Shown: positions 27,080-39,700, counted from the stretch's first letter. The stretch: 64,000 bases of DNA from Lewinellaceae bacterium (GCA_020636005.1 JACJYR010000003.1:930001-994000); one strand, 5' to 3'. Notes: generated by a model not told the origin, from the letters alone. A program made the numbers and translations.

Positions 27080-27318
27080 AACTATGATATTTATTATTTA
27101 AAACAAATTATTTAGAATAAAAATCTTCCGTAGCGTCTGCTATAGCCGGCGGCCTAGCCTTCCTACCCCTACCAGCCCAATAGTTTGGAAACACTAATTG
27201 CTTTTCAAACTCAACCTTGTCATTGTCCTTTTTAAAAAAACTGGTTTGTCGCTGAGGACTTTTTTCCCGAACATTGCCGAACACAAAGCACCGTTTTTGG
27301 AGCACACAGAATTTTACC
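27080..27318. other. divergent intergenic region
   Basis: It separates the divergently transcribed radical SAM and TRAP-binding-protein genes and is A/T-rich next to both starts. Promoters for both directions should lie here. No clear repeat or gene is visible. Confidence 0.4.
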
Positions 27319-28440
27319 ATGAAAAAACCAGGCAGAAAGAAATTCCTCCAGGCCCTCGCCGCCGGCACCATCGCCCTACCCTTCCTGATACGGCTGGGCG
27401 GCAAGCCGCAAGCCCAAACCGCCTCCGGTCCCGGCATCATTTCCGGCAAAAAATACAAGTGGCGCATGGTGACCACCTGGCCGCCCAATTTCCCCGTATT
27501 GGGTGAAGGCTGTAACCTCATGGCCCAATGGATCCATGAGATGAGCGCCGGGCGGATGGAGATAAAAGTCTATGGTGGCGGCGAGCTCGTCCCGGCACTC
27601 GAAACCTTCGATGCCGTAAGGAATGGCGCCGCCGAAATGGGCAGCGGTGCCGCCTATTACTGGACAGGCAAAGCGCCCGCCGCTTCCTTCTTTGCCGCCG
27701 TGCCCTTCGGCATGAACGCCCAGCAACTCAACGCATGGCTGCTCAGTGGAGGGGGCCTGCAACTTTGGGAAGAACTCTATGCGGAATTTGGCCTCGTGCC
27801 CATTCCAGGCGGCAATACCGGTGTGCAGATGGGCGGCTGGTTCAACAGGGAAATCACTTCGATGGCCAGTTTTCAGGGACTGAAAATGCGGATGCCCGGC
27901 CTCGGCGGCAGGGTGCTGGAAAAGGCTGGCGGTACGCCCGTCCTGCTCTCCGGCGGCGAGATTTTCACGGGGCTGGAGCGGGGTATTATTGACGCCACCG
28001 AATGGATTGGCCCCTACCACGACTACCTGATGGGCTTTCATCAAATTGCCAAATACTACTACAGCCCAGGCTGGCACGAACCCGGATCAGAACTTGAAAT
28101 CATCGTCAACAAAAAACAGATGGACGAACTGCCCGCCGACCTGCAGGCCATCGTCCGCACGGCGGCGCTGCGCATGAACCAATGGATACTCTCAGAGTTT
28201 GAAGCGAAAAACAGTATCTATTTGGAAAAACTTATCCGGGAAGAAGGCGTACAATTGAGGCAGTTCCCGCAGGAGGTACTGGATCAACTGAAAGTTTACA
28301 CCAAAGAAGTTATCCAGGAACTGACGGACAGCAACCCCCGTGCGAAAAAAGTGTACGAAAGCTACGCCGCCTTTCAGCAGCGGGCCGCCCTTTGGGCGAG
28401 ATCTTCTGAAAAGGTATTTTATGATGAAATGTTGATTTGA
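27319..28440 (+). CDS. TRAP transporter substrate-binding protein (DctP family)
   Basis: This is a solute-binding protein for a tripartite ATP-independent periplasmic transporter. The N-terminus MKKPGRKKFLQALAAG is a positively charged, Tat-like or Sec leader. The core has KWRMVTTWPPNFPV, GGGELVPALETFDAV, MRMPGLGGRVLEKAGGTPV and GIIDATEWIGPYHDY, typical of binding proteins for 2-oxo acids or similar carboxylates. The ATG at 27319 is used because the upstream frame lies in the promoter region. No DctQ or DctM membrane subunits are in the window. Its stop codon overlaps the start of the next GT2 gene by one base. Confidence 0.88.
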   Translation: MKKPGRKKFLQALAAGTIALPFLIRLGGKPQAQTASGPGIISGKKYKWRMVTTWPPNFPVLGEGCNLMAQWIHEMSAGRMEIKVYGGGELVPALETFDAVRNGAAEMGSGAAYYWTGKAPAASFFAAVPFGMNAQQLNAWLLSGGGLQLWEELYAEFGLVPIPGGNTGVQMGGWFNREITSMASFQGLKMRMPGLGGRVLEKAGGTPVLLSGGEIFTGLERGIIDATEWIGPYHDYLMGFHQIAKYYYSPGWHEPGSELEIIVNKKQMDELPADLQAIVRTAALRMNQWILSEFEAKNSIYLEKLIREEGVQLRQFPQEVLDQLKVYTKEVIQELTDSNPRAKKVYESYAAFQQRAALWARSSEKVFYDEMLI

Positions 28441-29393
28441 TGCACAATTCCTTTATTTCCATTGTCACCCCCGTGGCAACAACCGAAGACATCCAACGGC
28501 TGTCCGGGCATTTGGCCAGCCTGCACTCCATGCTGGAAGCCTCCTTCTCCGATTATGAAATCATCCTGGTCAACAATACCGGCGGCAGGGAGTTTGGGGA
28601 AATCATCGAACCGCTCCCCGCAGCCTTGAAGCAGAACATTTTCATGCTCAACCTCTCCACGCCCGTCAACCGCAACCACGCTTTCGTGGCCGGCCTCGAC
28701 CGCTCCAACGGGGACTACACCGTCATTTTTGAAATGGATTTCTGCCAGCACCCGGAATACGTTTTGAAACTATACGAGGAAAGCGTGAAAGGCTCCGACA
28801 TCGTGTACCTGCGGGCCAAAAAGCGCCGCACCAAGATCCGTTTCCGGCTTTTTTACAAACTGTTTTACTGGATCCTGCGGACGTACTCCAAACTCAGCAT
28901 TGACGACCACGCCCACGACAGCCGCATCATTTCCCGCCGGGCGCTCAACTCCCTGCTGCGCCTCCGGGAAAACCTGCGCTACATGAAGGCTATTTATTCC
29001 ATCGTCGGCTATCGGACTACTTTTTTGGAAACCGACATTCCCCTGCAAGCGGATCAAGACAGTTTCAATGAAAAATTCCGTACCTCGCTGGTGGCCATTA
29101 CCTCGTTTACTTCCTTTCTGCGCAGTGTCTTACTGTGGATTTTCCTTTCCTCCATCCTGTTTATGCTCCTGGTCATTTTCAATGCTGTCAAGGTAAAAAT
29201 GACGAATGTGGATATTTTCGGCGACGTCCACGAGGCCATTCCCGGCTGGACTTTCCTGGTGGTGCTTACCTCCATTTTCTTCGCCATCACCTGCCTGATG
29301 CTCTACATCATGTCCATTTACCTCTCCAACATCTACCAGGAAATCAAGCACCGGCCGATGTACATTATCGAGTCGGTGAAGCGGTTTGCTTAA
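28440..29393 (+). CDS. GT2 glycosyltransferase with two C-terminal membrane helices (GtrB/DPM1-like)
   Basis: The protein is similar in plan to polyprenyl-phosphate glycosyltransferases: a GT-A domain (ISIVTPVATT, ending near 215) followed by two hydrophobic helices (about 222-245 and 262-290). The expected DxD-like motif is replaced by FEMDFCQHPE (about residue 100). It probably makes a polyprenyl-phosphate sugar at the inner membrane. The ATG at 28440 overlaps the TRAP-protein stop (TGATG), implying translational coupling, though the functional link is unclear. Confidence 0.85.
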   Translation: MHNSFISIVTPVATTEDIQRLSGHLASLHSMLEASFSDYEIILVNNTGGREFGEIIEPLPAALKQNIFMLNLSTPVNRNHAFVAGLDRSNGDYTVIFEMDFCQHPEYVLKLYEESVKGSDIVYLRAKKRRTKIRFRLFYKLFYWILRTYSKLSIDDHAHDSRIISRRALNSLLRLRENLRYMKAIYSIVGYRTTFLETDIPLQADQDSFNEKFRTSLVAITSFTSFLRSVLLWIFLSSILFMLLVIFNAVKVKMTNVDIFGDVHEAIPGWTFLVVLTSIFFAITCLMLYIMSIYLSNIYQEIKHRPMYIIESVKRFA

Positions 29394-29747
29394 TTTGTTG
29401 TGTTTGGGTGTTTGGGTGTTTGGGTGTTTTTGGGTTGTGGGTTTGAAAATCAAGCCTTACAGGTTGTTGCATTTGAGATCAATGAACCGGATTGGTTATT
29501 TCCCAGTATTTGTGGAGAGGCGGGGTTATCAAACCCCGATGGAGATTGTTCAAAAAACTGTGTCAATTTCTCACAACTGATTGATTGTGAGCAAGCGTTT
29601 TTTTTTCAAAACCACACTTCTCTGAATGGTCTCCCCCGCTGTTCCGGAATAGCGGGGTTTGATAACCCCGCCTCTCAAGGTGACTTCCATTAATTTTAAC
29701 TGCAGGCATCAATAAAAACACATAAACACATAAACACAAAAACACAA
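29394..29747. repeat. repeat-filled intergenic region
   Basis: No gene is supported. It holds GTGTTTGG-type tandem repeats (29397-29444) with their complement at the far end (29712-29748). Between them is an inverted pair of the GAGGCGGGGTTATCAAACCCCG family at 29513-29538 and 29652-29678. The nested inverted layout resembles a small composite element. Confidence 0.75.
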
Positions 29748-30698
29748 TCACTTCCCCCAGGCATAACCCACGTTGAGCTCGTAGGTCGTTCCGAGCACGT
29801 TGCCGTAGGCGGCAATGTTGTAGTCAAACCCAAAACCCGCCCGCAGCACCGAATCTTTCAGGTGGAGCAGTTGGTTCAGGATCATCCCCATTTCCAGGTG
29901 GACGTTCTTGGAGGTGCCGTAGCCCAGGCCCATCCAGAAATTGTTGACAAATTTTTGGCGCAGGTTGAAGTCAATGTTCAGGGGGGCATTTTGGGCGTAT
30001 TTCACCCAAATGGATGGCTCCAGGAAGCCCTGCTGCCCGACAGCAAAAATCGCCCCCGCACTGCTGTACAGGTGTACGACCCGCTTGATGGAAAGGTCGT
30101 TGCCATCGCCTGTTTTGAAATTGGCGCTCAGCCCAAAAGTTTGTGGAAGGGACACCCCGGCGTACCATTTAGTGCCGGTTTCGGGGTAGTAGGTCAGATT
30201 CAGCCCCAACCCAAAATCCGGCAGCCAACTGGTCTCCTTTTTATCTTTCAGTACATCGTTCGGGTCGAATTCCAGTTCGGTGCCGTCGAGGCGGTATTGG
30301 AGCAGGCCGGCGGTGAGGCCCAGCCCAATTAGCAGGTTGTTGTTCCCTGCCGGCCTTACCTGGTAGGCATATTTCCCGTAAATGCCCGTAATGTCGCTGG
30401 CCCCTACATGGTCGTTGAAAAGCATCCCGCCCCAGGTCATCAGGTTTTTGTCCTCCCTCACTTTCTCAAAACGGAAAAGGCCCGTGCGGGGGGAATCCTC
30501 CATTTCCAGCCATTGGATACGATAGGTCAATCCCATGACTTTGTTCATGTTGTACTGCAGGTAGTCAACCGGGATGTTGGCCGGGTTCAGGTAAGTCTGG
30601 ATTTCGGTGTATTGGTTGAAAATGGGCAGCTGTTGCCCAATTGCCCGCCAGGAAAAACAGGTCAAACCAGTTATCAAAAGTAACGCTATCTTTTTCAT
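29748..30698 (-). CDS. PorP/SprF-family T9SS outer-membrane protein
   Basis: PorP/SprF proteins sit in the outer membrane and are needed to secrete or anchor particular type B T9SS cargo. After the signal (MKKIALLLITGLTCFSWRAIGQ) the family opening QLPIFNQYTEIQTYLNPA is clear, followed by barrel strands such as WYAGVSLPQTFGLSANF and ending LNVGYAWGK. The ATG at 30698 gives a normal signal peptide. It directly follows the giant adhesin on the same strand, 48 bases away. This is the usual genetic arrangement of cargo and SprF-like partner. Confidence 0.93.
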   Translation of the reverse strand: MKKIALLLITGLTCFSWRAIGQQLPIFNQYTEIQTYLNPANIPVDYLQYNMNKVMGLTYRIQWLEMEDSPRTGLFRFEKVREDKNLMTWGGMLFNDHVGASDITGIYGKYAYQVRPAGNNNLLIGLGLTAGLLQYRLDGTELEFDPNDVLKDKKETSWLPDFGLGLNLTYYPETGTKWYAGVSLPQTFGLSANFKTGDGNDLSIKRVVHLYSSAGAIFAVGQQGFLEPSIWVKYAQNAPLNIDFNLRQKFVNNFWMGLGYGTSKNVHLEMGMILNQLLHLKDSVLRAGFGFDYNIAAYGNVLGTTYELNVGYAWGK

Positions 30699-30746
30699 AA
30701 CAAATTGATTTTCAACAATAAAACAATAGAACAATGAAACGATGAA

Positions 30747-33700
30747 TCAGCGCACAATCGTCACTGCCCCGTTCACTTCGCTGCCCGACCCTTTCAGGAT
30801 AAAATAATAGGTGCCGTCCGGTAGTTGCTTGCCTTTGTCCGTCCTGCCATCCCAATCGTTCTGGTAATTTTTGGAATGGAAAACAAGGTCGCCCCAGCGG
30901 TTCACCACCAGCAATTCAATGGGTGGTGGAATTTCGTCAAAATTCGGAATGGCCAGCCTGTCGCCCGTGCCGTCGCCATTGGGCGTGATGACGTTCGAGG
31001 GTTTTTGGATGGGCGGCGGCGGCAATACTGGTGTTTTTGAAAGGATGACCACATCGGCCTGCGAACAAACATCCGGGCAGCTCTTCAGGCAGATTTCGTA
31101 GGTAAATTCAATGTTTTCGGTAGTGTCCACCCCGAAAGTAAAGTCAAAACTGCCGTCGCCATTGGCTTTCAGGCTGCCGTAGAGCGGGGTGGACAAAAAG
31201 CCGAGCGTTACGTTGTCCCGGTCGGGAATGTCGTCATTGGCCAAAAAATCCAGGCGGGTGAGCGGCTGGCCGAGGTTGAAATAGACATCCGCATTGGCGG
31301 CCAGGCCTTCGCTTTGGAACACCAAAATGGTATCCGCCGAATAAGCGGGGCACTCGTTGGAAGAGAGCGTCCAGACAAAAGCATTGCTGCCCGCAGCGAG
31401 ATCGCCCACCAACGTCGAAGGTTGGAAAGGCTGTGCAATGAATGCGGTCGAACCGGCGTCCAGGCTCGACCACTCACCAAAAGTGCCATTGGGCAAATTG
31501 CCTGCAAGTTGTGCCTCCGTCCCATTGCAAAGGTTTACATCCTGGCCCGCATCGGCCCCGGGCAGCAGCCCGGCATAGGTACTAACCAGCACATTGTCAG
31601 CAGAATACGCCCCGCAAACACCATTGGTGAGCGTCCAGGTAAAAAGGTAGGTATTGTTTGGATAAAGGCCACTGACAGGGGATTGGGGGTTGTCGGGTTC
31701 CAAAATTTCAACACCGAGCAGCGCCTGCGAACCTGGTTGCGACCATTGGCCGGTTACCGCTAAATTTTGCGAAGCTGTACCCTGAAGGCTTACCTGTGCG
31801 ACACTGTTGCAAAAAGATAAATCCTCACCTGCCTGTGCCGTGTCCGTGGCCTGCGGCACAACATCTATCAATACCGTGTCGGATGCAAAAGCATGGCAGG
31901 CCCCATTGCCAAGGGTCCAGACAAACAGGTTTTGGCCGATGGAAAGGTTGGAAACCGTGGTGGCAGGGTTGCCCACGTTGTTGATGGAAGCGCTGCCCGC
32001 TGTGGTCCAGGTTCCCGTTGAAAACTGTGGCACACCCGCCGCCAGGGTGGTAATGGCGGTAGTTTCACAAATGGATTTATCCAACCCGGCCAAAGCCTGC
32101 TCATCGGGAATAGAATCAGTTGTAAGCTGGATGCTGCCAACTTCCGGACAGCCTGTCCCATCGGCAACTGTCACCGTGTAAACACCGGACTGGCTAACCG
32201 TTATGCTCTGTGTGGCATCGCCGGTTGACCACAAAAAAGTATCGCCCGCCCCTGCATCAAGCATCGCCGTTTCATTTTCACAAATAGCCAAATCTGCGCC
32301 GAGAGAGAATGTGGACAACGGGGAAAAAGTCAGTTCCACCGTCACCGTGCTGTCGCAACCCGACACCGCCTGAAGCGTGACCGATCCGGACGGATGGGCC
32401 GCATTGAACACCTCGCCGCCAACCATCAGGCTGTCCCCTTCGCAGAGGTTCAGGCAAAGATGGACGGGTTGCGGGACAAAGCCTAAATCGGCCACTACCA
32501 CATTTTGGTTGATACTGTCCGTGCAGCCAAATTGGTCAAAAACGATATGCGTCACATTCACTGTGTCAAAATTGGTATAGGTGTGCAAAAGGTTGGCCCC
32601 TGTACCTGTCACCCCATCTCCAAAATTCCATAGCCAGCCGGACAGGCCGAAGGTTCCCTGTGAATTGTCGTTGAAAACCAACGACTTAGGTTGGCAAACA
32701 TCCACGACAAGTTGATTGAACGCCGCCTGTATTTTTGGATAAACAAAAACCTGCTGCTCGGAAGTGTCGGCCGTGGTGCCGTCGCTGGCTATCAGTTGGA
32801 CGGTATAGTTGCCGGGGAAGGGGTAAACGGTGTAGGGGTTCAGTTCGTCACTTTGGTTGCCGTTCCCAAAATCCCAGTGCAGGGAAGTGGCATTGGCACT
32901 CGACTGGTTGCTGAACTGGACGAAATGGGAAGCACAGGCAGTATCCTGGCTGACGGTAAAACCAGCGCTGACCATGCTGCAATTTTCCAATACAATGGTC
33001 GCAGCATCGGCGGCAGTACAGCCATTTTGGTCGCTCACCGTGACGGCATAGAGGCCAGGGGCATCCACCGTGATTTGGGCGGAAGTTTCGCCACCCGGCG
33101 ACCAAAGGTAACTTTGAAAAACCCCAGCGCCCAGCACCAGGCTGAACCCGAGGCACAAGGTAGTCGGACCCATGATTTGTGCTGTTGGAGGTTGAAAAAA
33201 TAAAAGATCGGTTTGAACGATGCTGTCGCAGCCAGCCACCGCCGACAAGGTGTCGAAATAGGTGCCCGGCAGGGTTTGAAAATCCCCGCTGATGAAAATG
33301 CTGTCGCCCTGGCAAAGCTGGACGCTGGTCTGGGTTTGCAAAAACGGCAATACCGTCAAAGAAAGGTTCACGATGCTGTCGCAGCCCGCAGAAGATTGAA
33401 GCGTAACCCCGAAACTTCCTGTTTGTGTAAAAACCTGATTGCCAACTTGGTAGGATTCGCCCTGGCAAATTTGTACGTCCAAATCGGTTTGTAAAAATGG
33501 AAGTACTGCCAAGTTCAGGTTCACGATACTGTCGCAGCCGAGGCTCGAGGCCAAGATGTCCTGGTAATTGCCGCTGGCCGAATACACCGAGCCGCCGACC
33601 ATGTAGCTATCCCCATCGCAGATGGACTCCACCAAGTTGGTCGTGAAAACAGGCAGCACCAACAAGTTCAGGTTCACAATACTGTCGCAGCCGAGGCTCG

Positions 33701-36700
33701 AGGCCAGGGTGTCCTGGTAGCTGCCGCTGTCCGAATACACCGAGCCGCCGACCATGTAGCTTTCCCCATCGCAGATGGACTCTGTCAGGTTCGTTGTGAA
33801 AACGGGCAGCACCGTCAAGTTCAGGTTCACAATGCTGTCGCAGCCAAGGCTCGAAGTCAAGATATCCTGGTAGTTGCCGCTGGCCGAATACATCGAAGCG
33901 CCGACCGTAAAACTCTTGCCGTCGCAGATGGCCTCCGTCAAATTGGTGGTGAAAACTGGCAGCACCGTCAAGCTCAAGTTCACAATGCTGTCGCAGCCAA
34001 GGCTCGAAGTCAAGGTATCCTGGTAATTGCCGCTCAAAGTATAAGTCGAAGCGCCGACCGAAAAATTTTCGCCGTCGCAGATGGACTCCGTTAGGTTAGT
34101 GGTGAAAACGGGCAACACCGTCAAGCTCAGGTTCACAATGCTGTCGCAGCCAAGGCTCGAAGCCAAAGTGTCCTGGTAGTTGCCGCTCAGAGTATAAGTC
34201 GAAGCGCCAACCGTATTGCTTTCCCCGTCGCAGATGGACTCCACCAAATTAGTGGTGAAAACGGGCAACACCGTCAAGCTCAGGTTCACAATGCTGTCGC
34301 AGCCAAGACTCGAAGTCAAGGTATCCTGGTAATTGCCGCTCAAAATGTAAGTCGAAGCGCCGAGCATAAAACTCTCGCCGTCGCAGATGGACTCCGTCAG
34401 GTTCGTTGTGAAAACGGGCAGCACCGTCAAGTTCAGGTTCACAATGCTGTCGCAGCCAAGGCTCGAAGTCAAGGTTTCCTGGTAGATGCCGCTCAAAGTA
34501 TAAGTCGAAGCGCCGACCGTAAAACTCTCACCGTCGCAGATGGACTCCGTTAGGTTGGTGGTGAAAACGGGCAGCACCGTCAAGTTCAGGTTCACAATGC
34601 TGTCGCAGCCAAGGCTCGAAGTCAAGGTGTCCAGGTAGTTGCCGCTCAAAGTATAAGTCGAAGCACCAACCGTTAAACTCTCGCCGTCGCAGATGGACTC
34701 CGTCAGGTTCGTTGTGAAAACGGGCAGCACCGTCAAGTTCAGGTTCACGATGCTATCGCAGCCAAGGCTCGACGTCAAGGTGTCCTGGTAGTTGCCGCTC
34801 AAAGTATAAGTCGAAGCGCCTACCGTGAAGCTTTCCCCGTCGCAGATGGACTCCACCAAGTTGGTCGTGAAAACAGGCAGCACCGTCAAGCTCAAGTTCA
34901 CAATACTGTCGCAGCCAAGGCTCGACATCAAGGTGTCCTGGTAATTGCCGCTCAAAGTATAAGTCGAAGTGCCTACCGTGAAGCTTTCCCCATTACAGAT
35001 GGACTCCACCAGGTTCATTGTAAAAACAGGAAGCACCGTCAAGTTCAGGTTCACAATGCTGTCGCAGCCGAGACTCGAGGCCAAGGTGTCCAGGTAGTTG
35101 CCGCTCAGAGTAAAAGTCGAAGCGCCAACCGTATAGCTTTCCCCGTCGCAGATGGACTCCACCAAATTAGTGGTAAAAACAGGCAACACCGTCAAGCTCA
35201 AGTTCACGATGCTATCGCAGCCAAGGCTCGACGTCAAGGTGTCCTGGTAGTTGCCACTCAAAGTATAAGTCGAAGCGCCGACCATAAAACTCTCGCCGTC
35301 GCAGATGGACTCCGTCAGGTTCGTTGTAAAAACGGGCAGCACCGTCAAGTTCAGGTTCACAATGCTGTCGCAGCCAAGGCTCGACGTCAAGGTGTCCTGG
35401 TAGCTGCCGCTCAGAGTATAAGTCGAAGTGCCGAGCGTGATGCTTTCCCCGTCGCAGATGGACTCCGTCAGGTTCGTTGTGAAACCGGGCAGCACCGTCA
35501 AGCTCAAGTTCACAATGCTGTCGCAGCCAAGACTCGAAGCCAGGGTGTCCTGGTAGCTGCCGCTGGCCGAATACACCGAGCCGCCAACCGTAAAACTCTC
35601 GCCGTCGCAGATGGACTCCGTTAAGTTGGTGGTAAAAACGGGCAACACCGTCAAGTTCAGGTTCACAATGCTGTCGCAGCCGAGGTTCGAAGTCAAGGTA
35701 TCCTGGTAGTTGCCGCTGACCGAATACACCGAGCCGCCGACCATAAAACTCTCCCCATCGCAGATGGACTCTACCACATTAATGGTGAAAACCGGCAGCA
35801 CCGTCAAGCTCAGGTTCACAATGCTGTCGCAGCCGAGGCTCGAGGCCAAGGTGTCCAGGTAGTTGCCGCTCAGAGTAAAAGTCGAAGCGCCGACCACATA
35901 GCTTTCCCCATCGCAGATGGACTCCACCAAATTAGTGGTGAAAACGGGCAACACCGTCAAGCTCAGGTTCACGATGCTATCGCAGCCAAGGCTCGACGTC
36001 AAGGTGTCCTGATAGTTGCCGCTGACCGAATACACCGAAGCGCCGACCACATAGCTTTCCCCATCACAGATGGACTCCGCCAGGTTCGTTGTGAAAACGG
36101 GAAGCACCGTCAAGTTCAAGTTCACAATACTGTCGCAGCCGAGGTTCGAAGTCAAAGTGTCCTGGTAGTTGCCGCTCAAAGTATAAGTCGAAGCGCCGAC
36201 CGTGAAGCTTTCCCCATCACAGATGGACTCCGTCAGGTTCGTTGTGAAAACGGGCAGCACCGTCAAGCTCAGGTTCACAATACTGTCGCAGCCGAGGCTC
36301 GAAGCCAAGGTGTCCTGGTAGTTGCCGCTCAAAGTATAAGTCGAAGCGCCGACTGTGAAGCTTTCCCCGTCGCAGATGGACTCCACCAAATTAGTGGTAA
36401 AAACAGGCAGCACCGTCAAGCTCAAGTTCACGATACTGTCGCAGCCAAGGCTCGACATCAAGGTGTCCTGGTAATTGCCGCTCAAAATATAAGTCGAAGT
36501 GCCGACCACATAGCTTTCCCCATCACAGATGGACTCTGTCAGGTTCGTTGTGAAAACAAGCAGCACCGTCAAGCTCAAGTTCACAATGCTGTCGCAGCCA
36601 AGGCTCGACATCAAGGTGTCCTGGTAGTTGCCGCTCAAAGTATAAGTCGAAGCGCCGACCGTGAAGCTTTCCCCATCACAGATGGACTCCGTCAGGTTCG

Positions 36701-39700
36701 TTGTGAAAACGGGCAGCACCGTCAAGCTCAGGTTCACAATACTGTCGCAGCCGAGGCTCGAAGCCAAGGTGTCCTGGTAGTTGCCGCTCAAAGTATAAGT
36801 CGAAGCGCCGACTGTGAAGCTTTCCCCGTCGCAGATGGACTCCACCAAATTAGTGGTAAAAACAGGCAGCACCGTCAAGCTCAAGTTCACGATACTGTCG
36901 CAGCCAAGGCTCGACATCAAGGTGTCCTGATAGTTGCCGCTCAAAATATAAGTCGAAGTGCCGACCACATAGCTTTCCCCATCACAGATGGACTCTGTCA
37001 GGTTCGTTGTGAAAACAGGAAACACCGTCAAGTTCAAGTTCACAATACTGTCGCAGCCGAGGTTCGAAGTCAAAGTGTCCTGGTAGTTGCCGCTCAAAGT
37101 ATAAGTCGAAGCGCCGACCGTAAAACTTTCCCCATTACAGATGGACTCCACCAGGTTCATTGTAAAAACAGGAAGCACCGTCAAGTTCAGGTTCACGATG
37201 CTGTCGCAGCCAAGGCTCGAAGCCAAGGTATCCTGGTAGTTGCCGCTGACCGTGTATGTCGAAGGTCCGACTGTGTAGCTTTCCCCATCACAGATGGACT
37301 CCGTCAGGTTCGTTGTGAAACCGGGCAGCACCGTCAAGCTCAGGTTCACAATGCTGTCGCAGCCAAAGCTCGACGTCAAGGTGTCCTGGTAGTTGCCGCT
37401 CAAAGTATAAGTCGAAGCACCAACCGTAAAGCTTTCCCCATCGCAGATGGACTCCGTCAGGTTCGTTGTGAAAACAGACAATACCGTCAAGCTCAGGTTC
37501 ACAATGCTGTCGCAGCCAAGGCTCGACGTCAAGGTGTCCTGGTAGTTGCCGCTGGCCGAATACACCGAACCGCCGACCATGTAGCTTTCCCCATCGCAGA
37601 TGGACTCCGTCAAATTGGTGGTGGTGACTGCCCCATTTAGTACAGTAATGGTGAAGTTGCAGGTTGCGGCATTGCCGGCATCGTCCAAAACAGTGTAAGT
37701 CACCAGCGTCGGCCCCGCCGGAAACGCCTCTCCCAGCAAGTGGTTGGACGTCAGGGAATTGATATTGCAATTGTCGGTGGCAAGCGGAGGTACCCAATTG
37801 ACAATGGCAGTACATCCTGCATTGTTCACCGAAACCGTTTGGCTGGCTGGACAGGATAGGAAAACAGGTGCTTCTGAATCCGTGACAGATACATTGAACT
37901 GGCAAACGGCCACATTCCCAATAGCATCTGTCGCCGAATACGTCACCAGGGTGGTCCCCGTTGGGAAGACCTCACCCGGAAGATGATTGGAGTTGAAAGT
38001 AGCCAGGTTGCAGTTGTCACTAGCCGCCGGCGAAGGCCAATTGACAATGGCCGAACAAGCACCAGGGTCGGCATTAACGACTATGTCAACCGGGCAGTTG
38101 GCAATGGTGGGGGCCTCGTTGTCGGAGACGATGATATTGAAAATGCAGGAACTGCTCAGCCCGGCATCGTCCGTTGCCGTGAACGTCACGGTGGTGGTGC
38201 CCAACGGAAAAACATCCCCCGGGTTGTGGGTGCTGGTGGTGGTGAACACCCCGCAGTTTTCAAATACCGTGAGCGGTGTCCAGGCAACGACGGCTTCGCA
38301 AACACCGGGGTCGGTGTCCACGATATAGTTGGAGGGGCAGGGAATGATTTCCGGGGGCTCGTCGTCCACGATGGTGATATTGAAAATGCAATTGGTGGTG
38401 TTTCCCCAAAAATCGGAGGCGAAAATGGTGACGGTCGTTGTGCCCGTGGGGAAGTAGCCGCCGTTGATATGGCTGGATCCGGACAGGCCGATGCCGCAAT
38501 TGTCGGTGAAAACAGGGTCGGTCCAACTTACGATGCCCGCACAGATGCCAAACGTGGCGCTCGTGGTAGTGTTGATGTTTGCCGGGCAGCCGGTCATCAC
38601 TGGTGCCTGGTTGTCTATCACCTCCACTTCAAAAAAGCAGTTTGTGGTCAAGCCCGCATTATCAATGGCGGTGTAGATGACGGTAAACGGCGCACCTGCC
38701 CCGCCCACAGGGAAAGGATCGCCGGGGCTGTTGGCACTGCCGAAACTCGCCAGCCCGCAGTTGTCCGTCGCTGTTGGCGGTGTCCAGTTTACGGTGGCTG
38801 TGCAGGTTCCAGGATCGGCGAAGGCGACGATGTTTGCCGGGCAATTGAGGATGACAGGCGCTTCAAAATCCCCGACTGTCACATTGAAAGTACAGTTGCC
38901 GACGTTGCCCGCCGCATCCGTGGCGGTGTAGGCTACGAGGGTTGTTCCGAGATTAAAAATATCTCCGGGATTGTGGCTGGAGGTGACGGTAGCAGCGCCG
39001 CAGTTGTCGGTGACGAGGGGCGGCGCCCAGGTCACAGTGGCGTCGCAAGCTCCAACGCCCGTGGCTACCGTCACATCGGCCGGGCAAAATGACAAGATAG
39101 GCGGCTCGTTGTCAGCCACGGTCACGGCGAAGGTGCAGTTGCTGGTATTGCCCACCAAATCATTGGCGTCATAGGTAACTGTCGTTGTGCCAACGGGAAA
39201 AAAGTCGCCGGGAGAATGGCTCCCCAGCAGGTTGGCAAACGAGCAATTGTCGTTGGCAGACAGCGGCGTCCAATTGACGAAAGCACCACAAAAGAAAGGG
39301 TCGTTGTTGACCGTGATATTCGTCGGGCAATTGTTGATGACCGGCGGTTCTGCGTCATTGACGGTCAGCACGAAGCTGCAAAATTCCGTGAAGCCCGAGC
39401 TGTCGGTGGCAATGACGGTAACGGAGGTGGTGCCCCAGCCAAAAAAGCTGCCCGAAGGCGGGAAACTGGTCACCGAGGCGACGCCGCAGTTGTCGGTCAC
39501 CACGGGGTTGATGGCCACGGCTGCTCCGCACAGGCCGGGGTCGTTGTTCACAGTGATATCGGGACAGGTCAGGACTGGTGGCTCGGCATCCTCCACGAAC
39601 ACGTCGAAACTGCACGAACTGGAATTGCCAGCCGCATCGGTGGCGGTGTAGGTGACGGTGGTAAAACCCATCGGAAATATGCTGCCGGGTGCATGGCTGC

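Noticed and set aside
33186..37622. Possible CRISPR array because of regular repeats
   Set aside because: The repeat unit is 153 bp, coding and contiguous, with no unique spacers.
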